A stretch of 64,000 bases of DNA from Reticulitermes speratus. Its lineage: Eukaryota > Arthropoda > Insecta > Blattodea > Rhinotermitidae. Of this stretch, positions 13,538-26,349 are shown in pieces (the stretch's first letter is position 1; every line of letters begins with the position of its first letter). Made by a program: the position numbers and the translations under genes. Where the stretch lies: NCBI GenBank assembly GCA_021186555.1, contig JAJKFL010000330.1, positions 32,713,944 through 32,777,943 on the forward strand, given 5' to 3'. The notes below the pieces were generated by a model. The model saw only the letters and a program-made list of their open reading frames with translations, had not been told where the DNA came from and made no database searches.

Positions 13538-13949
13538 CAGGCGCGCACCCAGAATTTTTTTCGTTGGGGGGGTGGGTGGGGGAGGTGGCCAACCCTAAGG
13601 CTATATAAAATTTGTTTTCGATTTTAAGAATTGTCATAAAAATCATGTTATAAGTACAACATAACACTGCAACTGTATTTATATACATACAAATATAACT
13701 ACATGTTCCACCACTCAATCACAGTGTCCTATCTGATTTTTTTTTTATTTTATTGATTTGTTTTTCAAAATTCTAATGTGCTAGTCGTCAGCCGATTTCA
13801 GCGGATGATTTCGGCTGAAGGGAAAATCACGTAAAACGTTTGACATCATAATATCTACAAAATATGTGTTTTTTTAAATTTCGGTTTTGGGGGGGGGGGG
13901 TTTGGAGGAGGGGCTGCAGCCCGGCAGCCACCCCTTGGGTGCGCCCCTG
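13538..13949. mobile_element. MITE with 14-bp TIRs (CAGGSGCGCACCCA)
   Basis: caggcgcgcaccca at the left and the inverse of caggggcgcaccca at the right differ by one base. The interior has G-rich tracts next to each end and no coding frame. No clear target-site duplication was seen, so the superfamily is uncertain (hAT is possible). Confidence 0.6.
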
Positions 13950-14090
13950 ATCCGAGAACAGAATATCATATCCCAGAAGACTTGATTTTTAAATTAATTT
14001 CTCTTTTTATAATTGAATTATTTATACCAACAAAAGCACTAAGACAGTTTTTTCACTGTTTTCTTTATTATAAGGATGCCCCAATACGCA

Positions 14091-14117
14091 TTTCGGCAGT
14101 TATTCTGCCATCATCAG
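14091..14117 (-). repeat. solitary hammerhead-like motif (CUGAUGA...GAAA)
   Basis: The minus strand reads CUGAUGA-U-GGCAG-AAUAA-CUGCC-GAAA, with a hairpin different from the other copies but still perfectly paired. No inverted partner was recognised; it is probably a half of a fold-back element. Confidence 0.55.
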
Positions 14118-14543
14118 GGGGTATTTTAAGTGAGTTTTTTTTACATAGACCAATTCTTTGGTTACGTCATAACAGTGAGTCAGTATTTGTTACCACATCG
14201 TATAAAATTTTGTAAAATTAGTGGTATTGTTAAGCTGCTAAAAGTTATTGAATTTTAAAAATTACAATAAAATCAAGTAATATATTATACTATCCTCTAT
14301 AGTATAATTATTAATTAGTGGCAGCGTGGTCCTATTTTCAGCGTGTGTTCCAGTTATCTGTGTGTTATGTTGTTGGTAGGACCTCCTTCCCTCCTGTCTG
14401 TGTGGTTAATTTCTCTTATTCCTAGCTGATATTCCTACCACTTCACCCCTCATTATAATGTTTACATCAAGTTGGCTATTACGTATATACGTGAATTAAC
14501 AGCGTCGTTAAATAATGTACTAAGTGTTAATTTCATTAATATA

Positions 14544-14621
14544 CAGGGCATACACAAAAGAATGGTGCGGTTTTAATAGTGCACACTATTAAAACCGCAC
14601 CATTCGTTTGTGTATGCCCCG
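14544..14621. mobile_element. palindromic MITE copy 2 (78 bp, TA-flanked)
   Basis: cagggcatacacaaaagaat + ggtgcggttttaatag and its inverse, separated by a few bases; TA on both sides. A nearly perfect hairpin. Confidence 0.85.
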
Positions 14622-15282
14622 TATTGATAGAAATATTGAGCGATGAGTGTCGACTGTACAATTAATGTTGCATCAAAATGGGCCCCCCCATCAGATTGCC
14701 ACATTTTGAAGTTTTTCTGTAATAAAAGAGTAATTCCAAACTCGGTTACTAGAAGCCTTTTACGATACAAAAACAGACAATTCCATTTCATATATGCTGA
14801 CAGTAAAATAAATTAATCAGAGAAGAATTAAATGTAACGTTACATGTCATTGGTTAACTGAATTCCCCCCGAGGTTATATAACCTTTGATGTCGAGCTGG
14901 GACATTTAATGCAAGAATATAAATAAATATAATATCCACTTAAATTATCAGAGAGAACAAAAAAAAATTTCAAAATGACCAACTAATACCCTCGGTAATC
15001 CTGCAGTCGTTCTCAAGTACCGCTGCGTCATGTAACATATCATCGTCTGTCTCTCAAGATGATTGGACCAGTATGCTCCGGGCTGCAGTTTAATATGACG
15101 TTCCAATTAGTGAAATTAACTGCACACCACAACGCCCTACCCTCACCTAACAGCTTGCTTCTGTTGTTCTACGTTAAAAGGCTTCATTAGCAACTGTCGC
15201 CTACATTAGAAGTATCCAAACCTGTGCATCATGAGAGTCGAGGTATTTTTAAATTATATATATATATATAAATATAATTTGG

Positions 15283-15455
15283 GGCACGCGGTGGCGCAGT
15301 TGGTTGAGGCACTGCGCTACAAACCGGAACGTCGCGAGTTCGATTCCCGATGGTGTCACTGGAATTTTTCGGTGACATAATCGTTTCGGTCGCACTGTGG
15401 CCCTGAGGTCGACTCAGCCTCTAACAGAAATGAGTACCAGGAATACCAGAAAATT
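15283..15455 (+). mobile_element. tRNA-derived SINE, family B (5' part)
   Basis: tRNA-like head ggcacgcggtggcgcagttg (A box) and gtcgcgagttcgattcccga (B box), then ttttcggtgacataatcgtt and gtcgactcagcctctaacag. It breaks off after gagtaccagga. Confidence 0.88.
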
Positions 15456-15827
15456 AAATTAACCAGAAATTAATACCAGAAAACCAACAAATTTGTTATC
15501 GATCCTCATAGTGGGGCCAATTTCCGCGGGGATTATTTCGATGGATCGTGAAGTTGGACATTCGCCTCTATTTAGTGCCGCGGTTAAAAACCTGTGGAGC
15601 TAGAACTCCACTATCTCCTACGCCTTCGTGGCGTGAGCAGAGATAATGATACTACTAGGGTTATTAGAGAATGCTCTACTCTTACTATTTCTTCAAGGTC
15701 ATTTTTTCAACCACACGTGTATCTGTTGCTAACGTAATATGCAAAACACCAGTCTATTGTTTGAAATGTCTATTCTACGCATTCAGACAGTTACTAATGT
15801 TACTGCTTCGTGTTTAAAAGGACAATA

Positions 15828-15875
15828 TTATTATTATTATTTATTATTATTATTATTTACTGCAATATATACAAA
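15828..15875 (-). mobile_element. possible LINE 3' terminus with (ATT)n tail
   Basis: (att)n followed by tttactgcaat resembles the 3' end of the intact LINE at 43954 (attattatttactgcaattg). Homology beyond this word is not clear, so it may be a very short truncated copy. Confidence 0.35.
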
Positions 15876-15959
15876 GTATATACAAATATAAGCCTACTTG
15901 GCTCCTGTTTCATGTATTTAATGACCGTATTGGTATTCTTCACTAAACTTCAAAATTCT

Positions 15960-16270
15960 TCAGGTAATTAAATGACGGACGTTGAGATGGGCGGGGCCTA
16001 TGCCAAGTATGGAGAACAAGAGAAATGCTTACAAAATTCTGGTGGAAAAACCCCGCAGTAAAGAGACCACTGGAAACATATAGTCGTGGAAGTAAATATG
16101 ATATTAAAACGCGTTTTATAGAAATAAATTGGGATATCGTGGAATGGACTAATATGGCTCAAGATAGGGAAAATTTGAGGGCTCTTTTGAACACGGTAAT
16201 GAACCTTTGGGTCCCATAATATTGCGAAGAGTTTCTCGACTAGCTGAGGAACTATTAGCTTCTGAAGAAG
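15960..16270 (+). mobile_element. LINE 3' fragment (AQDR-type)
   Basis: The frame 16025-16219 reads KRPLETYSRGSKYDIKTRFI then WTNMAQDRENLRALLNTVMN and LWVP stop, the standard C-terminal end of this LINE family. The sequence after the stop (gaagagtttctcgactagct) matches the 3' UTR of other copies. Confidence 0.8.
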
Positions 16271-17139
16271 TATCCTGTTCTATGAAATAAGTTAATCTGT
16301 CGTTGATAAATAGGACTTTAAAGTTTTCGATATTTTTTTGGTTCGTTTATAGTTTCTTGCGGTAAATGTCTGTTAATTTTCTTGATTTAATAAATTAATA
16401 GAATAACTATATTAATATAGAAATTCACTCCAATTATTTCTTTATTTAGTTGCAGACTCAACGGCCCGAAGGCCAATTACAAAAGACAGCACAAGTACAA
16501 AGAAACACTAACAAATGAGAGCGATATTATGAGAAAAATAATGAAAATCAAAAGATATAAAAGCATTGCAATTAATTTACTTAAAATAATTATAAATTGG
16601 ATTTAAAGAAAACGAAATGTCAACAGCAGTTCGTGTCAGGCCTACACAATGAACGCTAGCTGCAATATCTAAGCTACTTAGCGTCTGTAGCATCTGATTT
16701 TTGGGTCTACGCCCTTTTTCTGATTTTGGTAATCATGCAGAAAACTTCGGGTCCCTTTATGGGCAGAGTTCACAGCAGTAACTTACTGCTCCGACAGTTA
16801 CGCATTCAGTCCCAGTCCCAGTCCCAACGTAACGCACTCTAACCTACGTCACCGATTCCAGACCAAACCTTCAAAGCACCCAACCTTTAATCCAGTTCAT
16901 ACCGGGATATCTTCCATTTGGAATAAATCAACCGGAGCGTGATGCTGACCACTAAACTCGTAACAGACGTTAAGAATGATTTAAGCTTTACCTCCTCTCC
17001 CCCCATACGTTTTCTTTGGGGAGGGCTTTGAAAATTTTACTTAACACCAAGAACGTAAGACTTATCCTTGTGAGTTTTGAAACACGTCACAGCGCTGGCT
17101 ACAAAGTACGTAGTATATTTCTGGGAGATGACGCTGTGT

Positions 17140-18320
17140 AGTGTGATTGATGGTACCGACGTTTCGAAAGAACCTGCTCTCTTCATCTTCGTTACTGTAA
17201 TCTCTTTGTAGCAGCCGGTACTGTAACAGGGTCCTCAAAGCAACCAACGGTATTGCAGTACAACAATCGTCAAAGATATGACACATTACGATGGACTGGA
17301 TAAGTCGACGTTTCGAATCAACCTGCTCTCTTCACCTTCGTTGTTTTACTCTCTTTGTAACAGCCGGTACTGTAACAGGGTCCTCACAAAGCAACCAACG
17401 GTTTTGCCACTCTACATTCGGTAAAGTGATGACACACTACGGCGGACTGGATGAGTCGACGTTTCGAATCAACCTTCCCTCTTCACCTTCGTTGTTTTAC
17501 TCTCTTTGTAACAGCTGGTACTGTAACAGGGTCCTCAAAGCAACCAACGGTATTGCAGTACAACAATCGTCAAAGATATGACACATTACGATGGACTGGA
17601 TGAGTCGACGTTTCGAATCAACCTGCTCTCTTCACCTTCGTTATTTTACTCTCTTTGTAACAGCCGGTACTGTAACAGGGTCCTCACAAAGCAACCAACG
17701 GTTTTGCCACTCTACATTCGGTAAAGTGATGACACACTACGGCGGACTGGATGAGTCGACGTTTCGAATCAACCTTCCCTCTTCACCTTCGTTGTTTTAC
17801 TCTCTTTGTAACAGCTGGTACTGTAACAGGTTCCTCAAAGCAACCAACAGTATTGCAGTACAACAATCGTCAAAGATATAACACATTACGATGAACTGGA
17901 TGAGTCGACGTTTCGTATCAACCTGCCCTCTTCACCTCGTTATTTAATCTCTTTGTAACAGCTGGTACTGTAACAGGGTCCTCAAAGCAACCAACGGTAT
18001 TGCAGTACAACAATCGTCAAAGATATGACACATTACGATGGACTGGATGAGTCGACGTTTCGAATCAACCTGCTCTCTTCACCTTCGTTGTTTCACTCTC
18101 TTTGTAACAGCTGGTACTGTAACAGGTTCCTCAAAGCAACCAACGGTATTGCAGTACAACAATCGTCAAAGATATGACACATTACGATGGACTGGATGAG
18201 TCGACGTTTCGAATCAACCTGCTCTCTTCACCTTCGTTGTTTTACTCTCTTTGCAACAGCCGGTACTGTAACAGGGTGCTCACAAAGCACAACCAACAGT
18301 TTTGCCACTCTACACTCGTC
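17140..18320 (+). repeat. 150-bp tandem array with 300-bp dimer structure
   Basis: Units carry gtcgacgtttcgaatcaacc followed by cttcaccttcgttgttttac and aacagggtcctcacaaagca. Two unit types alternate (caaagatatgacacattacg versus gtaaagtgatgacacactac), so the period is about 150 with a 300-bp dimer from 17290 to 17880. Some later units lack the second type. Short ORFs across it repeat the same peptide and are not evidence of a gene. Confidence 0.95.
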
Positions 18321-18864
18321 AAAGTGATGACACACCACGGTACCCTGGATGACACGACTTTAATTACTTAACTCTCCCCTACTTACCCACTTTATGAACA
18401 GGTGAAAAAAACAGGCGGAATATATTAGCGCAGTGCATGAAGACGTAAGGCCGGTGAGCACAGTCGATAGACACAGTAATTACTGTAATGTAAAAGTGAA
18501 GCACAATCAGTAATCAGGTTACAATCTTCTCTTTAATAATTCAGCCCCCCCTCCCCCCAACACTACCTGTCCGTTACTGTCGTGGTCGTATTGGTGGGCG
18601 ACAGTGCACTTAAATTCGAGGTAAAGAACTTTAAAATTAACGACGCACTGACACGAAAGTAGATAGGTAATATTGCAGTCTGTGGTTATCTTCTGGCAAC
18701 TTGAAGCCGATTCAATCCAGTGTCAATGTTTCTGGCAAAGAATCAACTTGCTGCATATTGCATAGTTTCCCAGTTTCGTTCCTTCAGACAGCCTGTGCCA
18801 ATAAAAATACATTAATAATTAACGAAATAGGAATTCCTGAAATAGAGAATTAATATTTACCTAC

Positions 18865-19140
18865 TAGAGTTAAAGGTAAACTTCACCCTAGAACAGGCCA
18901 TGAAGACCCACAGGAGGAGTAGAGGTATAGCTCTACTCTTTCTTTAACCTCGGCGTTAGATTGGGGTGGGATGTCGACGCCACGCCCCGGCCGCTTTACC
19001 CCTGGGAAAGAGACACGGTACCCATTTTACAGGAGGCTGGGTAGGCCCCAGGGCCGGTCTGGACGGGTGCGGAAAATCTCGCCACCACCGGGATTCGATC
19101 CCTGGACCTACGGTAAAGCTACGTTAAGTCTATGTGGAAA
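18865..19140 (-). mobile_element. tRNA-derived SINE, family C
   Basis: Inverse copy: aggtatagctctactctttc, cgccacgccccggccgcttt, gaaagagacacggtacccat and the B box gggattcgatccctgg. Confidence 0.85.
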
Positions 19141-19249
19141 ATTTAAACACCTAAAACTCACAGGTAGGCTATAGGCTATAGGCTATAGGCTATAGGCCAT
19201 ATGATATTGTTAATCAACTAGTTTCAGTTTAAAAACAAAAAATTTTAGA

Positions 19250-19535
19250 AACTGCCCGCAACTACCTAACTAACTAAGTAACCAACCACCCAACTCCATG
19301 GAGCAAAAACCTTCCTTAGAAGCTGGCAGTTTCCCAGCTAGCCGAAAACTTCCCCGCGTGTTTTGGATCCCGGAAGTTTACTGCCATGGTCACTTGAGCT
19401 CGCCACTTGTCCGTATTCTGAGCCACAAAAATCCGGTCCAATCCCTCGCAACAGATAATTTCTAGAATTAATTTTAATCTTATCCTACCATCTACGCCTA
19501 GGACATCAGAGTGGGCAACCACGGCCACTAATTGT
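19250..19535 (-). mobile_element. LINE 3' fragment (AQDR-type) with CTAA tail
   Basis: The minus strand reads DGRIRLKLILEI, GLDRIFVAQNTDKWRAQVTM + AVNF, followed by the 3' UTR and a tail that reads ctaactaacta on the + strand. Array A of the 114-bp element begins right next to it. Confidence 0.75.
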
Positions 19536-19544
19536 AATGCTCAA

Positions 19545-21800
19545 ATATTCTACGTTCTGCCCACACAGTGTATTTATGTGTTTTGTGTGGATCTCAGAAC
19601 AAACAGCGATTATTTCACTGTACAGCATTAACTGACTGGTTTGTATAACTGAGACGGAGTGTGTTTACTGCGCGGTAGGGACTGTATTTATGTGTTTTGT
19701 GTGGATCTCAGAACAAACAGCGATTATTTCACTGTACAGCATTAACTGACTGGTTTGTATAACTGAGACGGAGTGTGTTTACTGCGCGGTACGGACTGTA
19801 TTTATGTGTTTTGTGTGGATCTCAGAACAAACAGCGATTATTTCACTGTACAGCATTAACTGACTGGTTTGTATAATTGAGACGGAGTGTGTTTACTGCG
19901 CGGTACGGACTGTATTTATGTGTTTTGTGTGGATCTCAGAACAAACAGCGATTATTTCACTGTACAACATTAACTGACTGGTTTGTATAACTGAGACGGA
20001 GTGTGTTTACTGCGCGGTACGGACTGTATTTATGTGTTTTGTGTGGATCTCAGAACAAACAGCGATTATTTCACTGTACAGCATTAACTGACTGGTTTGT
20101 ATAACTGAGACGGAGTGTGTTTACTGCGCGGTACGGACTGTATTTTGTGTTTTGTGTGGATCTCAGAACAAACAGCGATTATTTCACTGTACAGCATTAA
20201 CTGACTGGTTTGTATAACTGAGACGGAGTGTGTTTACTGCGCGGTACGGACTGTATTTATGTGTTTTGTGTGGATCTCAGAACAAACAGCGATTATTTCA
20301 CTGTACAGCATTAACTGACTGGTTTGTATAACTGAGACGGAGTGTGTTTACTGCGCGGTACGGACTGTATTTATGTGTTTTGTGTGGATCTCAGAACAAA
20401 CAGCGATTATTTCACTGTACAGCATTAACTGACTGGTTTGTATAACTGAGACGGAGTGTGTTTACTGCGCGGTACGGACTGTATTTATGTGTTTTGTGTG
20501 GATCTCAGAACAAACAGCGATTATTTCACTGTACAGCATTAACTGACTGGTTTGTATAATTGAGACGGAGTGTGTTTACTGCGCGGTACGGACTGTATTT
20601 ATGTGTTTTGTGTGGATCTCAGAACAAACAGCGATTATTTCACTGTACAACATTAACTGACTGGTTTGTATAACTGAGACGGAGTGTGTTTACTGCGCGG
20701 TACGGACTGTATTTATGTGTTTTGTGTGGATCTCAGAACAAACAGCGATTATTTCACTGTACAGCATTAACTGACTGGTTTGTATAATTGAGACGGAGTG
20801 TGTTTACTGCGCGGTACGGACTGTATTTATGTGTTTTGTGTGGATCTCAGAACAAACAGCGATTATTTCACTGTACAGCATTAACTGACTGGTTTGTATA
20901 ATTGAGACGGAGTGTGTTTACTGCGCGGTACGGACTGTATTTATGTGTTTTGTGTGGATCTCAGAACAAACAGCGATTATTTCACTGTACAGCATTAACT
21001 GACTGGTTTGTATAATGAGACGGAGTGTGTTTACTGCGCGGTACGGACTGTATTTATGTGTTTTGTGTGGATCTCAGAACAAACAGCGATTATTTCACTG
21101 TACAGCATTAACTGACTGGTTTGTATAACTGAGACGGAGTGTGTTTACTGCGCGGTACGGACTGTATTTATGTGTTTTGTGTGGATCTCAGAACAAACAG
21201 CGATTATTTCACTGTACAGCATTAACTGACTGGTTTGTGTAACTGAGACGGAGTGTGTTTACTGCGCGGTACGGACTGTATTTATGTGTTTTGTGTGGAT
21301 CTCAGAACAAACAGCGATTATTTCACTGTACAGCATTAACTGACTGGTTTGTATAACTGAGACTGGAGTGTGTTTACTGCGCGGTACGGACTGTATTTAT
21401 GTGTGGATCTCAGAACAAACAGCGATTATTTCACTGTACAGCATTAACTGACTGGTTTGTATAACTGAGACGGAGTGTTTTACTGCGCGGTACGGACTGT
21501 ATTTATGTGTTTTGTGTGGATCTCAGAACAAACAGCGATTATTTCACTGTACAGCATTAACTGACTGGTTTGTTGTGTCTAGACTGTTAATGTGATCCAC
21601 AAACCACGACAGATACTGAGTGTTGTTTACTGGACGAGTGTTCTGCGCGGTACGGACTGTATTTATGTGTTTTGTGTGGATCTCAGAACAAATAGCGATT
21701 ATTTCACTGTACAGCATTAACTGACTGGTTTGTATAACTGAGACGGAGTGTGTTTACTGCGCGGTACGAACTGCATATTTATATATAATTGAGGTTAAAT
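19545..21800 (+). repeat. 114-bp satellite element, array A (about 19 units)
   Basis: Unit of 114 bases containing ctgtatttatgtgttttgtg, ggatctcagaacaaacagcg, attaactgactggtttgtat and gtgtttactgcgcggtacgg. The left flank is ttctacgttctgcccacaca and the right end is atttatatataattgaggtt, both shared with the other arrays. A unit near 21570-21650 has an 80-base divergent insert. Variants (tataattgag then tgtacaacat) recur about six units apart, showing block duplication. Confidence 0.97.
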
Positions 21801-21964
21801 TCTGCAAATAAAATACTAATACTCGTGTTGGCGTCGTATGAATTAAATCCCCAAGTCCCCTTTTTCAGCTGATATTCACAAATTACTCTACAGATGCGGA
21901 AAGCTTGCATTTGATATTGACATTAGAAGTTGTTATTGCCGTAACAATCTAACTATCTTCTGGC

Positions 21965-22376
21965 ATACAACGCTGTGTCATCTGACAGATATATACCAAT
22001 ACAACGCTGTGTCATCTGACAGATATGAACCAATACAACGCTGTGTCATCTGACAGATATATACCAATACAACGCTGTGTCATCTGACAGATATATACCA
22101 ATACAACGCTGTGTCATCTGACAGATATATACCAATACAACGCTGTGTCATCTGACAGATATATACCAATACAACGCTGTGTCATCTGACAGATATATAC
22201 CAATACAACGCTGTGTCATCTGACAGATATATACCAATACAACGCTGTGTCATCTGACAGATATGTACCAATACAACGCTGTGTCATCTGACAGATATAT
22301 ACCAATACAACGCTGTGTCATCTGACAGATATATACCAATACAACGCTGTGTCATCTGACAGATATGTACCAATAT
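21965..22376 (+). repeat. 34-bp tandem array (about 12 copies)
   Basis: Unit acaacgctgtgtcatctgac + agatatataccaat. Copies are nearly identical (tatgaacc, tatgtacc variants). Confidence 0.97.
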
Positions 22377-22539
22377 TTCGAACGTATCTGCAGCCTTTAC
22401 TTGCAAGGCAGAAATCAGCTTTCTCCAAAACGTTCGTACATATCTACAAAACTCAACGGCGTCACATATCAGAGGACTGTAATTTTGATCTTAACTAAAA
22501 GGCCTATTCGCTTATATATTTCTACGGCCTATAATTAGG

Positions 22540-22640
22540 TCTCTGCGACGGGCCGATCCCTCGTCCAGAGGAGTCTTACCGGGTGTGATGTGTCTGTGTG
22601 TGATCAAAGATGAGGCGGCATAAGCCCAAATAGTGCTATT
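22540..22640 (+). mobile_element. SINE family A, 3' part only
   Basis: ggtctctgcgacgggccgat, ccctcgtccagaggagtctt and gatcaaagatgaggcggcat match the body of family A; the head is missing. Confidence 0.65.
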
Positions 22641-22994
22641 TAGTCACAGGAAAATAATAAGCCTATAAACGAAGCATAAATTTTAGGCTTAATGGAATAG
22701 ACTTAAACTGCAGACGTGGGGCTACTTCATGCTTAGGCCTCCCCGAAACACGATTCTTCCAAATATTATTTTTCCCTCTCTAACTCCAACATTCTGCACT
22801 TCCAACGGTATAACTCCTTACATTAGTTCTAATATTCACCGATTACATCTACAAGTTTTTAAACGACTACTAACCGGGCGTAGGTTTCGTTTCCGATGAG
22901 TGACAGAAATTTTTTTCCACTGAGTCCACAGCGGTTTTTGGGACCAACCCAGCTTCACGTTGATTATTTAGGGTACCGGGTTTCTGTTCTCATG

Positions 22995-23085
22995 TTTAAC
23001 CCTTTATCCGTCCAATGTCGAGTTAGACTCGACAGCACCTTCCGCTGTACCAGGTACATGTCGAGCTCAACTCGACATTTTCACA
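22995..23085 (+). repeat. short inverted repeat after TTAA (piggyBac-like end?)
   Basis: ttaaccctttatccgtccaa followed by gtcgagttagactcgac and gtcgagctcaactcgac. TTAA plus CCCTTT is the form of a piggyBac terminus, but no matching right end was found. Confidence 0.3.
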
Positions 23086-23395
23086 ATGTTTTAGGTTGGT
23101 TTTCCCTAATTTCTTCTTACATTTTGGCTGCGTTTGAACTCTGAAGATTAAAGATTTTATAGAAAATTAATCTAGACCAGAGTTGGAATTGAGGAGAATA
23201 ATTTGGACCATAAATTTAAAGTGGCTGGGACTTGAATGACAACCACGTGACTTAGGCCAACTTCTGTCTAAGAAAGAATTGAAAATCATGAGCCTGTAGT
23301 TAATAAATCTCTGTAACGCGACTCTTATCAAATTACACATAGCAAGAACATTTGATAAAGGAACCAGCACGTTCTAAACTTGTTTTGCTCTATAG

Positions 23396-23885
23396 CAGTG
23401 GTTCCCAAAGTGGGCGGTACCGCCCCCTGGGGGGCGGTGGGATTACCGAGGTGGGCGCTAATAGGTACGAGAGGTGGAAGGGAGCGCTGTTATTATCACA
23501 GGGGGGCGCTAGTAGACAAGTAGTGCGTTTATTTTTATAATAAAATTCAAATAAAGTAATTTTTGTGTTAAAAATATAAAATGAACTAAATTTATTAGTA
23601 TTTTAATTTATGAATTTTATTCAAGCAATATATTATCTTTTTAATAAACTATTGATAGATGAATTATTGTTAATCATAAAAAATATAATAAATCTTAATT
23701 CATTAATTAACACATACAACCTTAAGTTTAACTCTTATAATTTTATTTAAACGATTTTTTAAATATAAAATAAAAGTGGAAACAAAAGCGCATTTATGTT
23801 TTTTTTTTAAAAAAAGTTAGGGGGGCGCTGTGGGTGTGTATATGGAACCAAGGGGGCGGTGGACCGAAAATTTTGGGAACCACTG
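23396..23885. mobile_element. hAT-type MITE with 8-bp TSD
   Basis: Terminal inverted repeats start cagtggttcccaaag and end ttttgggaaccactg, and both subterminal regions have gggcggt/accgccccc blocks. The target site ctctatag is present at 23388-23395 and 23886-23893. The 490-base interior is AT-rich and noncoding. The CAGTGGTTC terminus and 8-bp TSD are standard hAT features. Confidence 0.9.
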
Positions 23886-23893
23886 CTCTATAG

Positions 23894-25050
23894 GATATTT
23901 CTCTACTTTAGGTCACTTGGTCAACATTTCATCCACTTTTATGGAATCCAACTGCTCATCACGTGACAACAAAACCCCTTCACTAAACCCTGGGTTCGTC
24001 AGACAGTCTAATTCAGTTCCATCTCGTTAAACACAATTTTTATAAGATCAATTTTAATATTATTCTCGAATATGTGGGGTGCCTTAGTTGGTATCGTTGT
24101 TTTAATTCCTATCGGAAGAGGAAATTTCTGTCTTCTTTACAGTGCCCAGACTACCTCTGTGCCCCATCTAGCCCCCATATTTCGGCCTAATTCATCGGGG
24201 GTAAAGCGGCTGGAGCAGGCATCTAACAATTTCTCTTCATTCATTCGATGCACTGCACACCGTTTATGATGCGGTGTTCAATTATTAAAACCCAGGGGAA
24301 AGTCCGACTTTACTTCTAGATATCCAAAGCGACATCCCCTAAAATTCAACAACAAAAACTTTCTATGCATATCAAGTTTCACCATTGAAAATAATAAGAG
24401 GAAAGCATCACTAAAGTACCTACATTAGCAGTGACCTCTTAACGATGCATTTCACCAACACGCCCAGTTTAAAGCAACTCAAATTTCGTAGAAAACAAAA
24501 TTACCTCAACCTTAAACTGTAGCTAACTGGTGTCTGTCAGTAGCACGGGGGTGGTGGGGGGGGGGCTGACAGCCCCCTCTTTTTTTATTAATTACACGCC
24601 CCTCATCACCGTTACGTAAGACGTAATTACAAAGTGTCTTCTCGAACAACACACATTAATCAACGCCGCAACATACACTGCGCAGAGCGGGGCACGCAAT
24701 GACGCTATGGGGGGTCGGACTTACAGAACTGTAGTTAAAACAAGCCGCGTCTTACAATTGGTTACTCCCCTTAGTCATGTGACTGTATTGGGGGTGGGGT
24801 GTATTCAGGCACCGCCCATCAGGCCTCGCGGGCGAATTTCCCAGCCTAGCTCACGCCGACTCCCCAGATACGACCCCAAGAAGTGAGGGCTAGGAAGTGC
24901 TCGAACTATGCGCTTACAGACTGTGTAGTGGTGTGGAGACATCTGACAGGACAAGTCTCGGAAAGGTATGTACTTATCACCTACGTAGGGGGCCAGCGAG
25001 GTCTGTGGGCGTGGCGATTGTTAGGTCCCATTCTTGTGCCAAATATCCAG
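23894..25050. other. no gene recognised
   Basis: Two short open frames (23830-24030, 24072-24269) do not resemble known proteins. The stretch ggtaaagcggctggagcagg at 24200 resembles part of SINE C. Confidence 0.5.
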
Positions 25051-25053
25051 CGT

Positions 25054-25393
25054 AATCACAAATTACACAACAACAAAATGCACTATATTTTTTCACTTTT
25101 TTATTCTTCAACCCCCTACATATGTTTCAACCCTTACAGGGTCATTGACTAACCTTATTTAAGGATTTTATAATCTGTGTTTTATATATTTAAAAGAAAA
25201 ATTGTAAATTACTGCAATATGAAACTTGACTACATGTGATATATAACATAATAGATGACATAAATAATGGATGTAAAGTAAATGTAGACTACGAGCCCCC
25301 TGAAGATGGCCTTGTAAGGGTTGAAACATATGTAGGGGTTGAAGAATAAAAAGTGAAAATATAGTGCATTACATTGTTGTGTAATTTGTGATT
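25054..25393. mobile_element. fold-back element 3
   Basis: The left arm 25054-25150 (aatcacaaattacacaaca...) and right arm 25290-25393 are inverted copies, with a 140-base centre. The right arm has ctgaagatggccttgtaagg then gttgaaacatatg (25300-25327), a CUGAAGA-U-hairpin-GAAAC core in which the hairpin CCUU/AAGG is extended by G-U pairs. The left arm has lost the CUGANGA box. Confidence 0.85.
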
Positions 25394-25444
25394 TGTTAAA
25401 AAATGCTGAAGTTAATACAAAATCCAGTGTGACATTTGAAACAA

Positions 25445-25640
25445 ATTCAAAGTTTCAGTCCGTACCTCTCAGTAAAACGTCTTGCCTTTGTTAAACAACA
25501 CGTTAATGCTACTGAGGGAAATTATCTGTGTTTATTGCGAGAAAATGAATTCAATGAGTGGGCAAAATTAACTCGTTTTTAATGTTACAGCAGGTGGTAC
25601 ATATAGTAACCACCATGCTTTAAAAGCTTAAAAGAAAAAA
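25445..25640 (-). repeat. decayed single-unit copy of the 114-bp element
   Basis: Contains cagtccgtacctctcagtaa, gttaatgctac, gaaattatctgtgtttatt and then the element end gtggtacatatagtaaccac, in the order of arrays B and D. It has only about one unit, so array expansion is not required for dispersal. Confidence 0.65.
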
Positions 25641-25807
25641 AGTTTTAAATTTTCTAGATGCATTCCGTTGTGTTATATTGTGTTATTGTACATATACTTT
25701 GTTACATAGGCCCCATGTGAACTGTTACTCAGCTATTATATCGACGTGTAAGCCTATAACATCAGGCTATATTTGATAAACGACATACACTTTAGTTCTA
25801 ACTACAT

Positions 25808-25835
25808 GTTTCGGCCAGTAAATAGGCATCTTCAG
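25808..25835 (-). repeat. solitary hammerhead-like motif, partly decayed
   Basis: The minus strand reads CUGAAGA-U-GCC...GGCC-GAAACAUGUAG; the hairpin has lost one base on its 5' side. A second gccgaaacatgtagccac lies at 26168 on the + strand and may be the remains of the opposite arm. Confidence 0.5.
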
Positions 25836-26349
25836 CTAAATTCCGGGCAATAACCTTTAGAATTTTAAAATTAATAGCCTGCGTTACGATTAATTATTAT
25901 ATATTAATTATTATATTAATTATTTTATATTAATTAATACATTTAAGATATAAAGTGCCTGGAATTGATTTCAAAATAGCTATGCGACGTTTCAGGCTTT
26001 CGTCGCGGTGTAAAGGACGTCTTTGACTTTCTGGGTTGTTACACAGCGTACGTTCGTAGTTTTTACGGACGTTTCAGGATGACCAGTCGGTCAAATATTC
26101 AAGGATTAAGCAGTCCAAGAACAATGTTCGTGGAATGCTTGGCACTTTAAAATTGGTCTTTACTTGCCGAAACATGTAGCCACAATATATATCACTTATT
26201 ATATATAACCTGATATTGTACATATAAATAAAATAACTGTGATAATGGGATTTCAGCTGATAGCCGCGTGTGTTTAAAAAGAGTTGTTAAAATTTTGAAA
26301 GTAATTTATTTGTAAATTAACCTGAGAAGGAGAGAGAAACGCTGTCATG

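Larger units (their letters stand above)
14120..17140. other. no host gene recognised between repeats
   Basis: Apart from the MITE at 14.54 kb, SINE B at 15.28 kb, an (AT)n at 15255-15272, a SINE C-like scrap near 15590-15640 and the LINE end at 16.0 kb, I see only AT-rich sequence with no supported coding frame. Confidence 0.55.

Noticed and set aside
15283..15362. tRNA gene
   Set aside because: A and B boxes are present but the acceptor stem does not close and the sequence continues into a SINE body seen elsewhere; the same applies at 30862, 26815 and 56365.
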